A program made the position numbers and the translations under genes. This document shows, one piece after another, positions 37,803 to 46,499 of a stretch of DNA of 64,000 nucleotides. Under the pieces are notes generated by a model that was given only the letters and a program-made list of their open reading frames with translations, had not been told where the DNA came from and did no database searches. Source of the stretch: an uncultured Luteimonas sp. (GTDB lineage Bacteria > Pseudomonadota > Gammaproteobacteria > Xanthomonadales > Xanthomonadaceae); NCBI GenBank assembly GCA_934541015.1, contig CAKTDC010000011.1, positions 1-64,000 on the forward strand, in the 5' to 3' direction. The number at the start of each line of letters is the position of its first letter. Position 1 is the first letter of the stretch.

Positions 37803-39056
37803 TCAAACCGCGGCGCCGTTGGATGCTTCCCGGACCGTGTCCGGCGCCACCCCGCTGTAGCGCGCCCGCGGCCGGATCAGCTTGCCGGTATCCTGCTGCT
37901 CCAGCGCATGCGCCAGCCATCCGGCGAGGCGGCCGGCGGCGAAGATGACCAGGGCCGGCGCCGCGGGCAGGCCGTGCACCTGGCACAGGGTGGCGAGCAG
38001 GAAGTCGATGTTGGGGCGCTGGCCGCTGCTGTCGGCGGCGCCGTCGATCACCGTGCGGATGCGCTGCAGGCGCCGGTTGCCGGGTCGAGCCTCCTCCAGC
38101 ATCGCCAGCAGCGCGGCGGCGCGCGGATCACCGTCGGGATACAGGACGTGGCCGAAGCCGGGAAGATCCTCGCCGCGCTCCCAGCGCTGGGCGATGCAGG
38201 CGGCCGGCGAAGGCGCGGCCAGGGCGTCGCCGATCAGGGCGTAGGCCCGCGCGGTGGCGCCGCCGTGGCGCGGCCCGGACAGCGCGCCCAGGCCGGTGCA
38301 CACGGTGGCGTGCAGGTGCGCGCCGGTGGAGGCGACCACGCGCGCGGCGAAGGCCGAGACGTTGAGTTCGTGCTCGGCGCACAGCACCAGCGCGGCGCGC
38401 ACCAGGTCGGCGAAGCGCGCATCGCGCGGCTTCCACTGCCCTGCGAGCAGGCGGTGCACCGGCGCCGCGCCGGAAGGTGCGGCGACCAGCAGGGCCGCGT
38501 TCTGGCGCAGCAGGGTGGCCGCGATGCGCCGCCGCGCCGTCGGCGAAGCGCTGAAGGCGCTGCGGGCGCCGGGAGCGAGCAGCGGGATCACAGCCATCGC
38601 CCGCTCCAGCGGCGGAAGTTCCGGGTCGGCGGCGAGGCTGCGGACGGGCTCCGGCCAGTCGGCGTCGGGTGGCCGGGCGAAGGGATCGTCGTCGCCGCAG
38701 TCCCACAGCAGGCGGGCGACGTCCTCCAGCGTGGCGCCGCCGAGGGCGGCCTGCACGGCGGAACGGCCGCGGTAGTAGGGGCCGTCCGGGCGGATCAGGG
38801 AGATCCGCGTGTCCAGCACGGGCAGCCCGCGGTCCAGGCTCTGCGCCGCGCCGCGGGCGGCGCCGCGGCCGTCGCGCTTGCGCTGGATCAGCCGCTCGAC
38901 ATCCCGCCGCAGGTAGACGCGGCTGCGGTGGTCCGGCCCCGGTCGGGAGTCGATCAGGCCGCGGCTGACGTAGGCGTAGAGGGTCGCCGGGCTGATGCCG
39001 AGCAGGGCGCAGGCCTCGCGCGCGGGGATGAGTTCGCCGTCGGCAGGATCGGTCAT
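37803..39056 (-). CDS. Helix-turn-helix / citrate synthase-like fusion protein, putative methylcitrate regulator
   Basis: 417-residue two-domain protein. Residues about 9-62 form a MerR/excisionase-type HTH (IPAREACALLGISPATLYAY, then RSRVYLRRDVERLIQRK). Residues about 80-405 are a citrate-synthase fold that keeps the family active-site segments: H229 (AEHELN), H264 (GPRHGG), H303 (GFGHVLY) and D351 (RPNIDF). It is divergent from prpB-prpC-acnD-prpF, with clustered palindromes in the 100-base gap. The likely role, inferred, is a DNA-binding regulator whose CS domain senses oxaloacetate, propionyl-CoA or methylcitrate; residual catalysis is possible. The ATG at 39056 lacks a clear ribosome binding site; a TTG at 39092 lies inside the palindromes. 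Confidence 0.82.
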   Translation of the reverse strand: MTDPADGELIPAREACALLGISPATLYAYVSRGLIDSRPGPDHRSRVYLRRDVERLIQRKRDGRGAARGAAQSLDRGLPVLDTRISLIRPDGPYYRGRSAVQAALGGATLEDVARLLWDCGDDDPFARPPDADWPEPVRSLAADPELPPLERAMAVIPLLAPGARSAFSASPTARRRIAATLLRQNAALLVAAPSGAAPVHRLLAGQWKPRDARFADLVRAALVLCAEHELNVSAFAARVVASTGAHLHATVCTGLGALSGPRHGGATARAYALIGDALAAPSPAACIAQRWERGEDLPGFGHVLYPDGDPRAAALLAMLEEARPGNRRLQRIRTVIDGAADSSGQRPNIDFLLATLCQVHGLPAAPALVIFAAGRLAGWLAHALEQQDTGKLIRPRARYSGVAPDTVREASNGAAV

Positions 39057-39065
39057 GAGGACAGG

Positions 39066-39094
39066 TTGATTAATTGAATCAAGATTGATCAATC
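39066..39094. promoter_or_regulatory. Clustered TTGA/TCAA palindromes, putative operator of the prp locus
   Basis: TTGATT-N5-AATCAA (39066-39082), the nested TTGAATCAA (39074-39082) and the perfect 12-bp palindrome GATTGATCAATC (39083-39094) lie side by side. They sit 10 bases before the fusion-gene start and about 60 before prpB. The AT-rich block stands out against the GC-rich background, and position suggests binding of the HTH-citrate synthase protein to control both directions. Confidence 0.6.
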
Positions 39095-39156
39095 AGAAGA
39101 AGGGTGCCACATTGCAGCTCATCGCGGAACCCCGCTGAACCGTTCGAGCCCCGGCC

Positions 39157-40041
39157 ATGACGACCTCTTCCGCAGGCGCCCGCTTCCGCGCCGCCCTCGC
39201 CGCCGAATCGCCGCTGCAGGTGATCGGCGCGATCAACGCCAACCACGCCCTGCTGGCGCAGCGCGCCGGTTTCCGCGCGATCTACCTGTCCGGCGGCGGC
39301 GTTGCGGCAGGCTCGCTGGGCCTGCCGGACCTGGGCATCAACACCCTCGAGGACGTGCTGGTCGACACCCGCCGCATCACCGACGTCTGCGACCTGCCGC
39401 TGCTGGTCGACATCGACACCGGCTTCGGCGCCAGCGCCTTCAACATCGAGCGCACGGTCAAGTCGCTGATCAAGGCCGGCGCCGCCGCCTGCCACATCGA
39501 GGACCAGGTCGGCGCCAAGCGCTGCGGCCACCGCCCGGGCAAGGAGATCGTATCGCAGGGCGAGATGGTCGACCGGGTCAAGGCCGCGGCGGATGCGAAG
39601 ACCGACCCCGACTTCTTCCTGATCGCGCGCACCGACGCCATCCAGGTCGACGGCGTGGACGCGGCGATCGAGCGCGCCATCTCCTGCGTCGAGGCCGGTG
39701 CCGACGGCATCTTCGCCGAGGCTGCCTACGACCTCGACACCTACCGTCGCTTCGTCGACGCGGTGAACGTGCCGGTGCTGGCCAACATCACCGAGTTCGG
39801 CGCGACCCCGCTGTTCAGCCGCGACGAGTTGGCCTCGGCCGGCGTGGCCATCCAGCTGTTCCCGCTGTCGGCCTTCCGCGCCGCCAACCGGGCCGCCGAG
39901 GCCGTGTACACCGCGGTGCGTCGCGACGGCCACCAGAAGGCCGTGGTCGACGCGATGCAGACCCGCGAGGAGCTGTACGAACGCATCGGCTATCACGCCT
40001 TCGAGCAGCGCCTGGACGCGCTGTTCGCCTCGACGAAATGA
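39157..40041 (+). CDS. prpB: 2-methylisocitrate lyase
   Basis: 294-residue enzyme splitting 2-methylisocitrate into pyruvate and succinate, the last step of the methylcitrate cycle. Diagnostic sequence includes [25 protein letters not shown], the active-site loop [10 protein letters not shown] with catalytic Cys, and [12 protein letters not shown]. Starts [17 protein letters not shown]. First gene of the prp operon. Confidence 0.95.
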   Translation: MTTSSAGARFRAALAAESPLQVIGAINANHALLAQRAGFRAIYLSGGGVAAGSLGLPDLGINTLEDVLVDTRRITDVCDLPLLVDIDTGFGASAFNIERTVKSLIKAGAAACHIEDQVGAKRCGHRPGKEIVSQGEMVDRVKAAADAKTDPDFFLIARTDAIQVDGVDAAIERAISCVEAGADGIFAEAAYDLDTYRRFVDAVNVPVLANITEFGATPLFSRDELASAGVAIQLFPLSAFRAANRAAEAVYTAVRRDGHQKAVVDAMQTREELYERIGYHAFEQRLDALFASTK

Positions 40042-40081
40042 CGCACGCACCGCGCCAGCATCCGCAAGCACTGGAGTCCCC

Positions 40082-41236
40082 ATGAGCGAGACCACCCCCG
40101 TCACCGGCTTCAAGCCCAAGAAATCAGTGGCCCTGTCCGGCACCGCCGCCGGCAACACCGCCCTGTGCACCGTCGGCCGCACCGGCAACGACCTGGCCTA
40201 CCGCGGCTACGACATCCTCGACCTCGCGACCACGTCCGAGTTCGAGGAGATCGCGCACCTGCTGGTCCACGGCAGGCTGCCCAACCGCGCCGAGCTGGCC
40301 GCGTACAAGACGAAGCTGAAGTCGCTGCGCGGCCTGCCCGCGGCGGTCAAGGCCGCGCTCGAGGAGCTGCCGGCGTCGGCGCACCCGATGGACGTGATGC
40401 GCACCGGCGTCTCGGTGCTCGGCTGCGTCAAACCGGAGAAGGACGACCACAACCATCCCGGCGCGCGCGACATCGCCGACCGGCTGATGGCCAGCCTCGG
40501 CTCGATGCTGCTGTACTGGTACCACTGGAGCCACAACGGCCGGGTCATCGACGTCGAGACCGACGACGACTCGATCGGCGGCCACTTCCTGCACCTGCTG
40601 CACGGCGCGCCGCCGCCGGAGAGCTGGGTGCGCGCCATGCACACCTCGCTGATCCTGTACGCCGAGCACGAGTTCAACGCCTCGACCTTTACCTGCCGCG
40701 TGATCGCCGGCACCGGCTCGGACATGTACAGCGCCATCGCCGGCGGCATCGGCGCGCTGCGCGGGCCCAAGCACGGCGGCGCCAACGAAGTCGCGTTCGA
40801 GATCCAGAAGCGCTACGAGACGCCGGACGAGGCCGAGGCCGACATCCGCGCGCGCGTGGAGCGCAAGGAAGTGGTGATCGGCTTCGGCCATCCGGTCTAC
40901 ACCGTGTCCGATCCGCGCAACAAGGTGATCAAGCAGGTCGCCAAGGACCTGTCGGAGGAAGCGGGCAGCACGAAGATGTACGACATCGCCGAGCGCCTGG
41001 AGAGCGTGATGTGGGACATCAAGAAGATGTTCCCGAACCTCGACTGGTTCAGCGCGGTGAGCTACCACGTGATGGGCGTGCCGACCGACATGTTCACCCC
41101 GCTGTTCGTGATCGCGCGCACCAGCGGCTGGAGCGCGCACGTCATCGAGCAGCGCATCGACGGCAAGATCATCCGGCCGAGCGCGAACTACACCGGGCCG
41201 GAAGACCAGAAGTTCGTGCCGATCGACCAGCGCTGA
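40082..41236 (+). CDS. prpC: 2-methylcitrate synthase
   Basis: 384-residue enzyme joining propionyl-CoA and oxaloacetate. Active-site residues are H231 (GPKHGGAN), H270 (GFGHPVY) and D321 (FPNLDWFSA), with AEHEFNAS around 195-201. The methylcitrate rather than citrate synthase assignment rests on length, sequence type and the flanking prpB and acnD genes. It starts 40 bases after prpB and is followed by a hairpin-forming repeat. Confidence 0.94.
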   Translation: MSETTPVTGFKPKKSVALSGTAAGNTALCTVGRTGNDLAYRGYDILDLATTSEFEEIAHLLVHGRLPNRAELAAYKTKLKSLRGLPAAVKAALEELPASAHPMDVMRTGVSVLGCVKPEKDDHNHPGARDIADRLMASLGSMLLYWYHWSHNGRVIDVETDDDSIGGHFLHLLHGAPPPESWVRAMHTSLILYAEHEFNASTFTCRVIAGTGSDMYSAIAGGIGALRGPKHGGANEVAFEIQKRYETPDEAEADIRARVERKEVVIGFGHPVYTVSDPRNKVIKQVAKDLSEEAGSTKMYDIAERLESVMWDIKKMFPNLDWFSAVSYHVMGVPTDMFTPLFVIARTSGWSAHVIEQRIDGKIIRPSANYTGPEDQKFVPIDQR

Positions 41237-41244
41237 CGAGCGAG

Positions 41245-41317
41245 GGGATTCGGGATTGGGGATTCGGAAAAGACGAACCCGGAGCTTCCGAATCCCCAAT
41301 CCCGAATTCCGAATCCC
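41245..41317. repeat. GGGATTCGGGATT-type inverted-repeat element, copy 2
   Basis: A 25-bp arm (41245-41269, GGGATTCGGGATTGGGGATT...) pairs with 41286-41310 with one mismatch around a 16-base loop, and a further CGAATCCC follows. It fills the prpC-acnD gap. It is the same family as 19688-19776, including the adjacent CCTGCTTTCA. As RNA it would form a very stable hairpin between two operon genes. Confidence 0.9.
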
Positions 41318-41333
41318 TGCTTTCAGGCCAGCC

Positions 41334-43952
41334 ATGAACAGCCAGCACCGCAAGCCCCTCCCCGGAACGAAGCTCGACTGGTACGACGCGCGCGAAGCCG
41401 TCGAGGCCATCGCGCCCGGCGCCTGGGCGGCGCTGCCCTATACCGCGCGCGTGCACGCCGAGAACATCGTCCGCCGCGCCGATCCGGAACGCATCAACGA
41501 CTACCTCGGCCAGCTGGTGCGGCGCGAGCGCACGCTCGATTTCCCCTGGTTCCCCGCGCGCGTGGTCTGCCACGACATCCTCGGCCAGACCGCGCTGGTC
41601 GACCTCGCCGGCCTGCGCGACGCGATCGCCGAACAGGGCGGCGACCCGGCCAAGGTCAATCCGGTGGTGCCGGTGCAGCTGATCGTCGACCACTCGCTGG
41701 CGGTGGAGTGCGGCGGCTTCGACCCCGACGCCTTCAGCAAGAACCGCGAGATCGAAGATCGCCGCAACGCCGACCGCTTCCACTTCATCGAGTGGACGAA
41801 GCACGCGTTCGAGAACGTCGACGTGATCCCGCCGGGCAACGGGATCATGCACCAGATCAACCTGGAGAAGATGTCGCCGGTGGTCTACGTGCACGACGGC
41901 GTGGCCTTCCCCGACACCTGCGTCGGCACCGACTCGCACACGCCGCACGTCGACGCGCTGGGCGTGATCGCGGTAGGCGTCGGCGGGCTGGAGGCGGAGA
42001 ACGTGATGCTCGGCCGCGCCTCGTGGATGCGCACGCCGGACATGGTCGGCGTCGAGCTGAGCGGCCGGCCGCAGCCGGGCATCACCGCCACCGACGTGGT
42101 GCTGGCGCTGACCGAGTTCCTGCGCCAGCAGAAGGTCGTCGGCGCCTATCTCGAGTTCCGCGGCGAGGGCGCGGCGGCGCTGACCGTGGGCGACCGCGCC
42201 ACCATTTCGAACATGGCGCCCGAGTACGGCGCGACCGCGGCGATGTTCTTCATCGACGACAACACCCTCGACTACCTGCGCCTGACCGGCCGCAGCGACG
42301 AGCAGGTGGCCCTGGTCGAGACCTATGCGAAGACCGCCGGTCTCTGGGCCGACGATCTGAAAGACGCGCAGTACGAGCGCACGCTGCACTTCGATCTCTC
42401 GTCCGTCGTGCGCAACATGGCCGGGCCGTCGAACCCGCACCGGCGCCTGCCGACCAGCGCGCTGGCCGAGCGCGGCATCGCCGACGGCGCCAAGCTCGAG
42501 GCCGGCCGCGAGCAGGAGGCCCAGGGCCTGATGCCCGACGGCGCGGTGATCATCGCCGCCATCACCTCGTGCACCAATACCTCCAACCCGCGCAACGTCA
42601 TCGCAGCCGGGCTGATCGCGCGCAACGCCAACGCGAAGGGCCTGGTGCGCAAACCCTGGGTCAAGACCTCGCTGGCGCCGGGCTCGAAGGCGGTGCAGCT
42701 GTATCTGGAGGAATCGGGGCTGCTGCCGGAGCTGGAGCAGCTGGGATTCGGCATCGTCGGCTTCGCCTGCACCACCTGCAACGGCATGAGCGGCGCGCTG
42801 GATCCGGCGATCCAGCAGGAGGTCGTCGAGCGCGACCTGTACGCGACCGCGGTGCTCAGCGGCAACCGCAACTTCGACGGCCGCATCCATCCGTATGCGA
42901 AGCAGGCCTTCCTCGCCTCGCCGCCGCTGGTGATCGCCTACGCCATCGCCGGCACGGTGCGCTTCGACATCGAGAAGGATCCGCTGGGCGTCGACGCCGA
43001 CGGCAACCCGGTCACGCTCAAGGACCTGTGGCCCAGTGACGCCGAGATCGATGCGGTGGTGAAAGCCAGCGTGAAGCCGGAGCAGTACCGCGCGGTCTAC
43101 GGCCCGATGTTCAAGCTGCGCGTGGATTCGGGACAGAAGGTCAGCCCGCTCTACGACTGGCGCCCGACCAGTACCTACATCCGCCGCCCGCCGTACTGGG
43201 AGGGCGCGCTCGCCGGCGAACGCACGCTGAAGGGCATGCGCCCGCTGGCGGTGCTCGGCGACAACATCACCACCGACCATCTGTCGCCATCGAACGCGAT
43301 CCTGGCGACGAGCGCCGCCGGCGAATACCTCGCCTCGATGGGCCTGCCGGAGGAAGACTTCAACTCCTACGCCACCCACCGCGGCGACCACCTGACCGCG
43401 CAGCGCGCCACCTTCGCCAATCCCAAGCTGCTCAACGAGATGGTGCGCAACGCCGACGGCAGCGTGCGCCAGGGCTCGCTGGCGCGGCTGGAGCCGGAGG
43501 GCGAGGTGATGCGCATGTGGGAGGTGATCGAGACCTACATGGACCGAAAGCAGCCGCTGGTGATCATCGCCGGCGCCGACTACGGCCAGGGCAGCTCGCG
43601 CGACTGGGCGGCCAAGGGCGTGCGCCTGGCGGGCGTGGAGGCGATCGTGGCCGAAGGCTTCGAGCGCATCCACCGCACCAACCTGATCGGCATGGGCGTG
43701 CTGCCGCTGCAGTTCCAGCCGGGCACGACGCGGCTCACCCTGGGCATCGACGGCAGCGAGACCTTCGACGTCACCGGCACGCCCGCCCCGGGCGCGACCC
43801 TGACCCTCGTCATCCATCGCCGCAGCGGCGAGCGCGTCGAGGTGCCGGTGACCTGCCGGCTGGATTCGGACGAGGAAGTGTCGGTGTACGAAGCCGGCGG
43901 CGTGCTGCAGCGCTTCGCCCAGGATTTCCTGGCGCAGTCGCAGGCGGCGTGA
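41334..43952 (+). CDS. acnD: Fe/S-dependent 2-methylcitrate dehydratase AcnD
   Basis: 872-residue aconitase-family enzyme dehydrating 2-methylcitrate to 2-methyl-aconitate. Iron-sulfur ligands are C413 (SCTNTSNPRN), C479 and C482 (CTTCNG); substrate residues include DSHTPH and the C-terminal swivel domain YGQGSSRDWAAKG. The AcnD assignment rests on sequence type and the companion prpF. The ATG at 41334 follows the repeat closely. In most prp loci prpF follows directly; here a toxin-antitoxin pair intervenes. Confidence 0.93.
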   Translation: MNSQHRKPLPGTKLDWYDAREAVEAIAPGAWAALPYTARVHAENIVRRADPERINDYLGQLVRRERTLDFPWFPARVVCHDILGQTALVDLAGLRDAIAEQGGDPAKVNPVVPVQLIVDHSLAVECGGFDPDAFSKNREIEDRRNADRFHFIEWTKHAFENVDVIPPGNGIMHQINLEKMSPVVYVHDGVAFPDTCVGTDSHTPHVDALGVIAVGVGGLEAENVMLGRASWMRTPDMVGVELSGRPQPGITATDVVLALTEFLRQQKVVGAYLEFRGEGAAALTVGDRATISNMAPEYGATAAMFFIDDNTLDYLRLTGRSDEQVALVETYAKTAGLWADDLKDAQYERTLHFDLSSVVRNMAGPSNPHRRLPTSALAERGIADGAKLEAGREQEAQGLMPDGAVIIAAITSCTNTSNPRNVIAAGLIARNANAKGLVRKPWVKTSLAPGSKAVQLYLEESGLLPELEQLGFGIVGFACTTCNGMSGALDPAIQQEVVERDLYATAVLSGNRNFDGRIHPYAKQAFLASPPLVIAYAIAGTVRFDIEKDPLGVDADGNPVTLKDLWPSDAEIDAVVKASVKPEQYRAVYGPMFKLRVDSGQKVSPLYDWRPTSTYIRRPPYWEGALAGERTLKGMRPLAVLGDNITTDHLSPSNAILATSAAGEYLASMGLPEEDFNSYATHRGDHLTAQRATFANPKLLNEMVRNADGSVRQGSLARLEPEGEVMRMWEVIETYMDRKQPLVIIAGADYGQGSSRDWAAKGVRLAGVEAIVAEGFERIHRTNLIGMGVLPLQFQPGTTRLTLGIDGSETFDVTGTPAPGATLTLVIHRRSGERVEVPVTCRLDSDEEVSVYEAGGVLQRFAQDFLAQSQAA

Positions 43953-44013
43953 GCAGGGGTCGCCTGGGCTCGCCGGAAGAGAGAAGCGCAGGGCGGCAGC
44001 GGCGTGCGTCCAG

Positions 44014-44044
44014 ATGTGATAGCATCATCGCATCATCGCATCAC
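44014..44044. repeat. Tandem GCATCATC repeats upstream of the antitoxin gene
   Basis: GCATCATC at 44022-44029 and 44030-44037, then GCATCAC at 44038-44044, preceded by ATGTGAT. They end 15 bases before the antitoxin start and are a plausible binding site for a ribbon-helix-helix autoregulator. No clear -10/-35 pair is seen. Confidence 0.5.
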
Positions 44045-44059
44045 GGGAGCCCCCCAGCC

Positions 44060-44326
44060 ATGCGCACCACGCTCGACATCGATGACGACCTCCTGGCCGC
44101 CGCCAAGGAGCTTGCCCGGCGCGAACGCAAGAGCGCAGGGCAGGTGGTGTCCGAACTGATGCGCAAGGGCCTGACCGGTGCGGGGCACGGGCCGACCGCC
44201 GCCGGGCAGGCGCGCAGCGCGATCGCCGAAAAGGCGGCCCGCTACGGCCTGCACCCCTTCCCGCCGGGCGATGTGGTTGCCACCAACGACGAGGTGAACC
44301 GGCTGCGCGAGGAACTGGGCATCTGA
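44060..44326 (+). CDS. VapB-type ribbon-helix-helix antitoxin
   Basis: 88-residue antitoxin. The N-terminal RTTLDIDDDLLAAAKELARR fits the ribbon-helix-helix DNA-binding domain of VapB proteins, followed by a C-terminal segment that would occupy the toxin active site (KAARYGLHPFPPGDVVATND). The stop overlaps the toxin start (TGATG). The ATG at 44060 is chosen by homology; a longer frame runs back into acnD. Confidence 0.85.
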   Translation: MRTTLDIDDDLLAAAKELARRERKSAGQVVSELMRKGLTGAGHGPTAAGQARSAIAEKAARYGLHPFPPGDVVATNDEVNRLREELGI

Positions 44327-44754
44327 TGCGGGCCCTGCTCGACATCAATGTCCTGATCGCCCTGCTCGACGGCGGGCACAGCCACCATGCGCGCGCGCTC
44401 GACTGGTTCCTCGCCCACGCCGGATCCGGCTGGGCGTCCTGCCCACTGACCCAGAACGGCTGCCTGCGGATCCTGTCTCAGCCCGGCTATGCGCGGCCGC
44501 TGCCGCTGCTGGCGGTCGCCGAACGCATGCGTACATTCACCGCCGCGCCCGCGCACCAGTTCTGGCCCGACGGCACGAGCGTGCTGGACCCGGGCGCGGT
44601 GCGCCTGGATCGCATCCACGGCCCGGCGCAGATCACCGCCAGCTACCTCCTGGCGCTGGCGGTCGCCCAGGGCGGACGATTCGTCACGTTCGACGAGCGC
44701 ATCGCGGTCGGCACCGTGCCTGGCGCGACGCCCGGACATCTCCTGCTGCTGTGA
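44326..44754 (+). CDS. VapC-type PIN-domain toxin (ribonuclease)
   Basis: 142-residue PIN-domain protein. It begins MRALLDINVLIALLDGGHSH with the conserved Asp6, followed by a Glu/Asp-containing middle (NGCLRILSQPGY) and a C-terminal FVTFDERIAV with the last acidic residue. VapC toxins usually cut tRNA or rRNA. Coupled to the upstream antitoxin. Together the pair separates acnD from prpF. Confidence 0.86.
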   Translation: MRALLDINVLIALLDGGHSHHARALDWFLAHAGSGWASCPLTQNGCLRILSQPGYARPLPLLAVAERMRTFTAAPAHQFWPDGTSVLDPGAVRLDRIHGPAQITASYLLALAVAQGGRFVTFDERIAVGTVPGATPGHLLLL

Positions 44755-44800
44755 CCGGAGGCGGGCAGGCCCCTTTTCCAACCGATACGGCATCCGCACA

Positions 44801-45994
44801 ATGAGCCATCTCCCTCAGCTCCGCATCCCCGCCACCTGGATGCGCGGCGGCACTTCGAAAGGCGTGTTTTTCCGCCTCGAAGACCTGCCGGAAGCCGCGC
44901 GCGTGCCCGGGCGGGCGCGCGACCGGCTGTTCCAGCGGGTGATCGGCTCACCCGATCCCTATGGCAAGCAGACCGACGGCATGGGCGGCGCGACATCGAG
45001 CACCAGCAAGTGCGTGATCGTCTCGGCCTCCACGCGGCCCGGTCACGACGTCGACTATCTCTACGGCCAGGTGTCGATCGACACCGATTTCGTCGACTGG
45101 TCGGGCAACTGCGGCAACCTGTCCACCGCCGCGGGCGCGTTCGCGCTGCACGCCGGCTACGTCGATCCGGCGCGGGTGCCGGCCGACGGCATCTGCACGG
45201 TGCGCATCTGGCAGGCCAACATCGGCAAGACCATCCTCGCGCACGTGCCGGTGTCCGGGGGGCAGGTGCGGGAGACCGGCGATTTCGAGCTCGACGGCGT
45301 GACCTTCCCCGCAGCCGAGATCGTGCTGGAATTTCTCGACCCGGCCGATGAAGGCGAAGGCGGTGGCGCCATGTTCCCGACCGGCCACGTCGTCGACACG
45401 CTCGAGGTGCCCGGCGTGGGCGCGCTGGCGGCGACGATGATCACTGCCGGCATCCCCACCGTGTTCGTCAACGCCGCCGACATCGGCTTCGACGGCACCG
45501 AGCTGCAGCCGGCGGTCAACGAGGACCGCGCGGCGCTGGGCAGGCTCGAAGCGATCCGCGTCGCCGGGGCGCTGCGCATGGGCCTGATCGCGACGGCGGA
45601 AGAAGCGCTCACGCGCCAGCACACGCCCAAGGTCGCCTTCGTGGCGCCGCCGAAGGACTACGCGTCGAGCAGCGGGAAACCGATCGCCGCGTCCGAAATC
45701 GACCTCAACGTGCGCGCGCTGTCGATGGGCAGGCTGCACCACGCGATGATGGGCACGGCCTCGGTCGCCATCGCCACGGCGGCGGCGGTGCCGGGCACGC
45801 TGGTCAACCTCGTCGCGGGCGGTGGGGAACGCGAAGCCGTGCGCTTCGGCCATCCCTCCGGCACGCTGCGCGTGGGCGCGGAGGTGGCGCAGGTCGACGG
45901 GCAGTGGACGGTGACCAGGGCGGTGATGAGCCGCAGCGCGCGCATCCTGATGGAGGGGTGGGTGCGGGTGCCGGCGGATGCGGTCGGGGAGTGA
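44801..45994 (+). CDS. prpF: 2-methylaconitate cis-trans isomerase PrpF
   Basis: 397-residue diaminopimelate-epimerase-fold enzyme that isomerises the AcnD product so the housekeeping aconitase can rehydrate it. Typical segments are PATWMRGGTSKGVFFRLEDL, TDGMGGATSSTSKCVIVS with the conserved Cys and Lys region, DWSGNCGNLSTAAGAFA, GRLHHAMMGT and GHPSGTLRVGAEV. The ATG is at 44801. It ends the prp operon, 46 bases after the toxin gene. Confidence 0.94.
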   Translation: MSHLPQLRIPATWMRGGTSKGVFFRLEDLPEAARVPGRARDRLFQRVIGSPDPYGKQTDGMGGATSSTSKCVIVSASTRPGHDVDYLYGQVSIDTDFVDWSGNCGNLSTAAGAFALHAGYVDPARVPADGICTVRIWQANIGKTILAHVPVSGGQVRETGDFELDGVTFPAAEIVLEFLDPADEGEGGGAMFPTGHVVDTLEVPGVGALAATMITAGIPTVFVNAADIGFDGTELQPAVNEDRAALGRLEAIRVAGALRMGLIATAEEALTRQHTPKVAFVAPPKDYASSSGKPIAASEIDLNVRALSMGRLHHAMMGTASVAIATAAAVPGTLVNLVAGGGEREAVRFGHPSGTLRVGAEVAQVDGQWTVTRAVMSRSARILMEGWVRVPADAVGE

Positions 45995-46041
45995 ATCGGG
46001 CGCGCTGGTGTCCGTCCGCGGATGCTTTGGTCCGGTACCGG

Positions 46042-46342
46042 TTTTTTTGGTTCTTCTCCCAAGTGCGGGGGAATCGCAAGAGCAGAGCTGGATCAGGGCT
46101 TGCGGACAGAGGGTCGTCCCGGGCCGGGGATTGCTCCCCGGCTCGGTCAGCCCGCTCCGCGGTCCGGCCCGGCGCAGCGCGCCGGGCGTTCACCCATGGC
46201 TGACTCGCCGCCGCAGTGCATCCATGCGCTGCTTTCCGCAATTCCCCGGCCCGGGACGCCCCCTTGATTCCGCAATGACACGACTTCGTTCCGACGGCGG
46301 AACTGATGATCCTCCCCGTACTTGGGAGAAGAACCTTTTTTT
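46042..46342. mobile_element. Nested palindromic MITE/REP-like element
   Basis: About 300 bases, without a supported gene, built from nested inverted repeats. The outer 22-base ends GGTTCTTCTCCCAAGTGCGGGG (46049-46070) and 46314-46335 have one mismatch and are each flanked by a run of seven Ts. A second pair is CGTCCCGGGCCGGGGATTGC (46115-46134) with 46238-46258. Near the centre GCCCGGCGC/GCGCCGGGC (46167-46187) forms a perfect hairpin. A related end sequence lies after mdh at 36284-36300. No transposase is present, so it is called a non-autonomous element by structure. Confidence 0.6.
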
Positions 46343-46365
46343 GGGGGGGACGTACCCCCACCCAG

Positions 46366-46387
46366 CCTCCCCCGCAAGCGGGGGAGG
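46366..46387. repeat. GC-rich perfect hairpin
   Basis: CCTCCCCCGC and GCGGGGGAGG separated by two As form a perfect hairpin between the palindromic element and the tandem repeat. It has no T tract on either strand, so it is not a typical terminator. Confidence 0.6.
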
Positions 46388-46420
46388 GGCCAAAGCAGCG
46401 GTCGGGCGGAGTCGGCGGTT

Positions 46421-46478
46421 CTTCGTCAGGAGAACTTCGTCAGGACAGCTCCGTCAGGACAGCTCCGTCAGGACAGTC
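46421..46478. repeat. Short tandem repeat, 14-bp unit
   Basis: Three units of CCGTCAGGACAGCT type (46437-46450, 46451-46464, 46465-46478) with a diverged 16-base unit before them. A further CTCAGGACAGTCCTTCGG lies at the 3' end of the GST gene, so the unit reaches into its stop codon. Confidence 0.75.
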
Positions 46479-46499
46479 TTTCGCCGGGACCGCCGCTCC

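Noticed and set aside
46421..46478. CRISPR-like array
   Set aside because: Units are 14 bases with no unique spacers; this is a simple tandem repeat.
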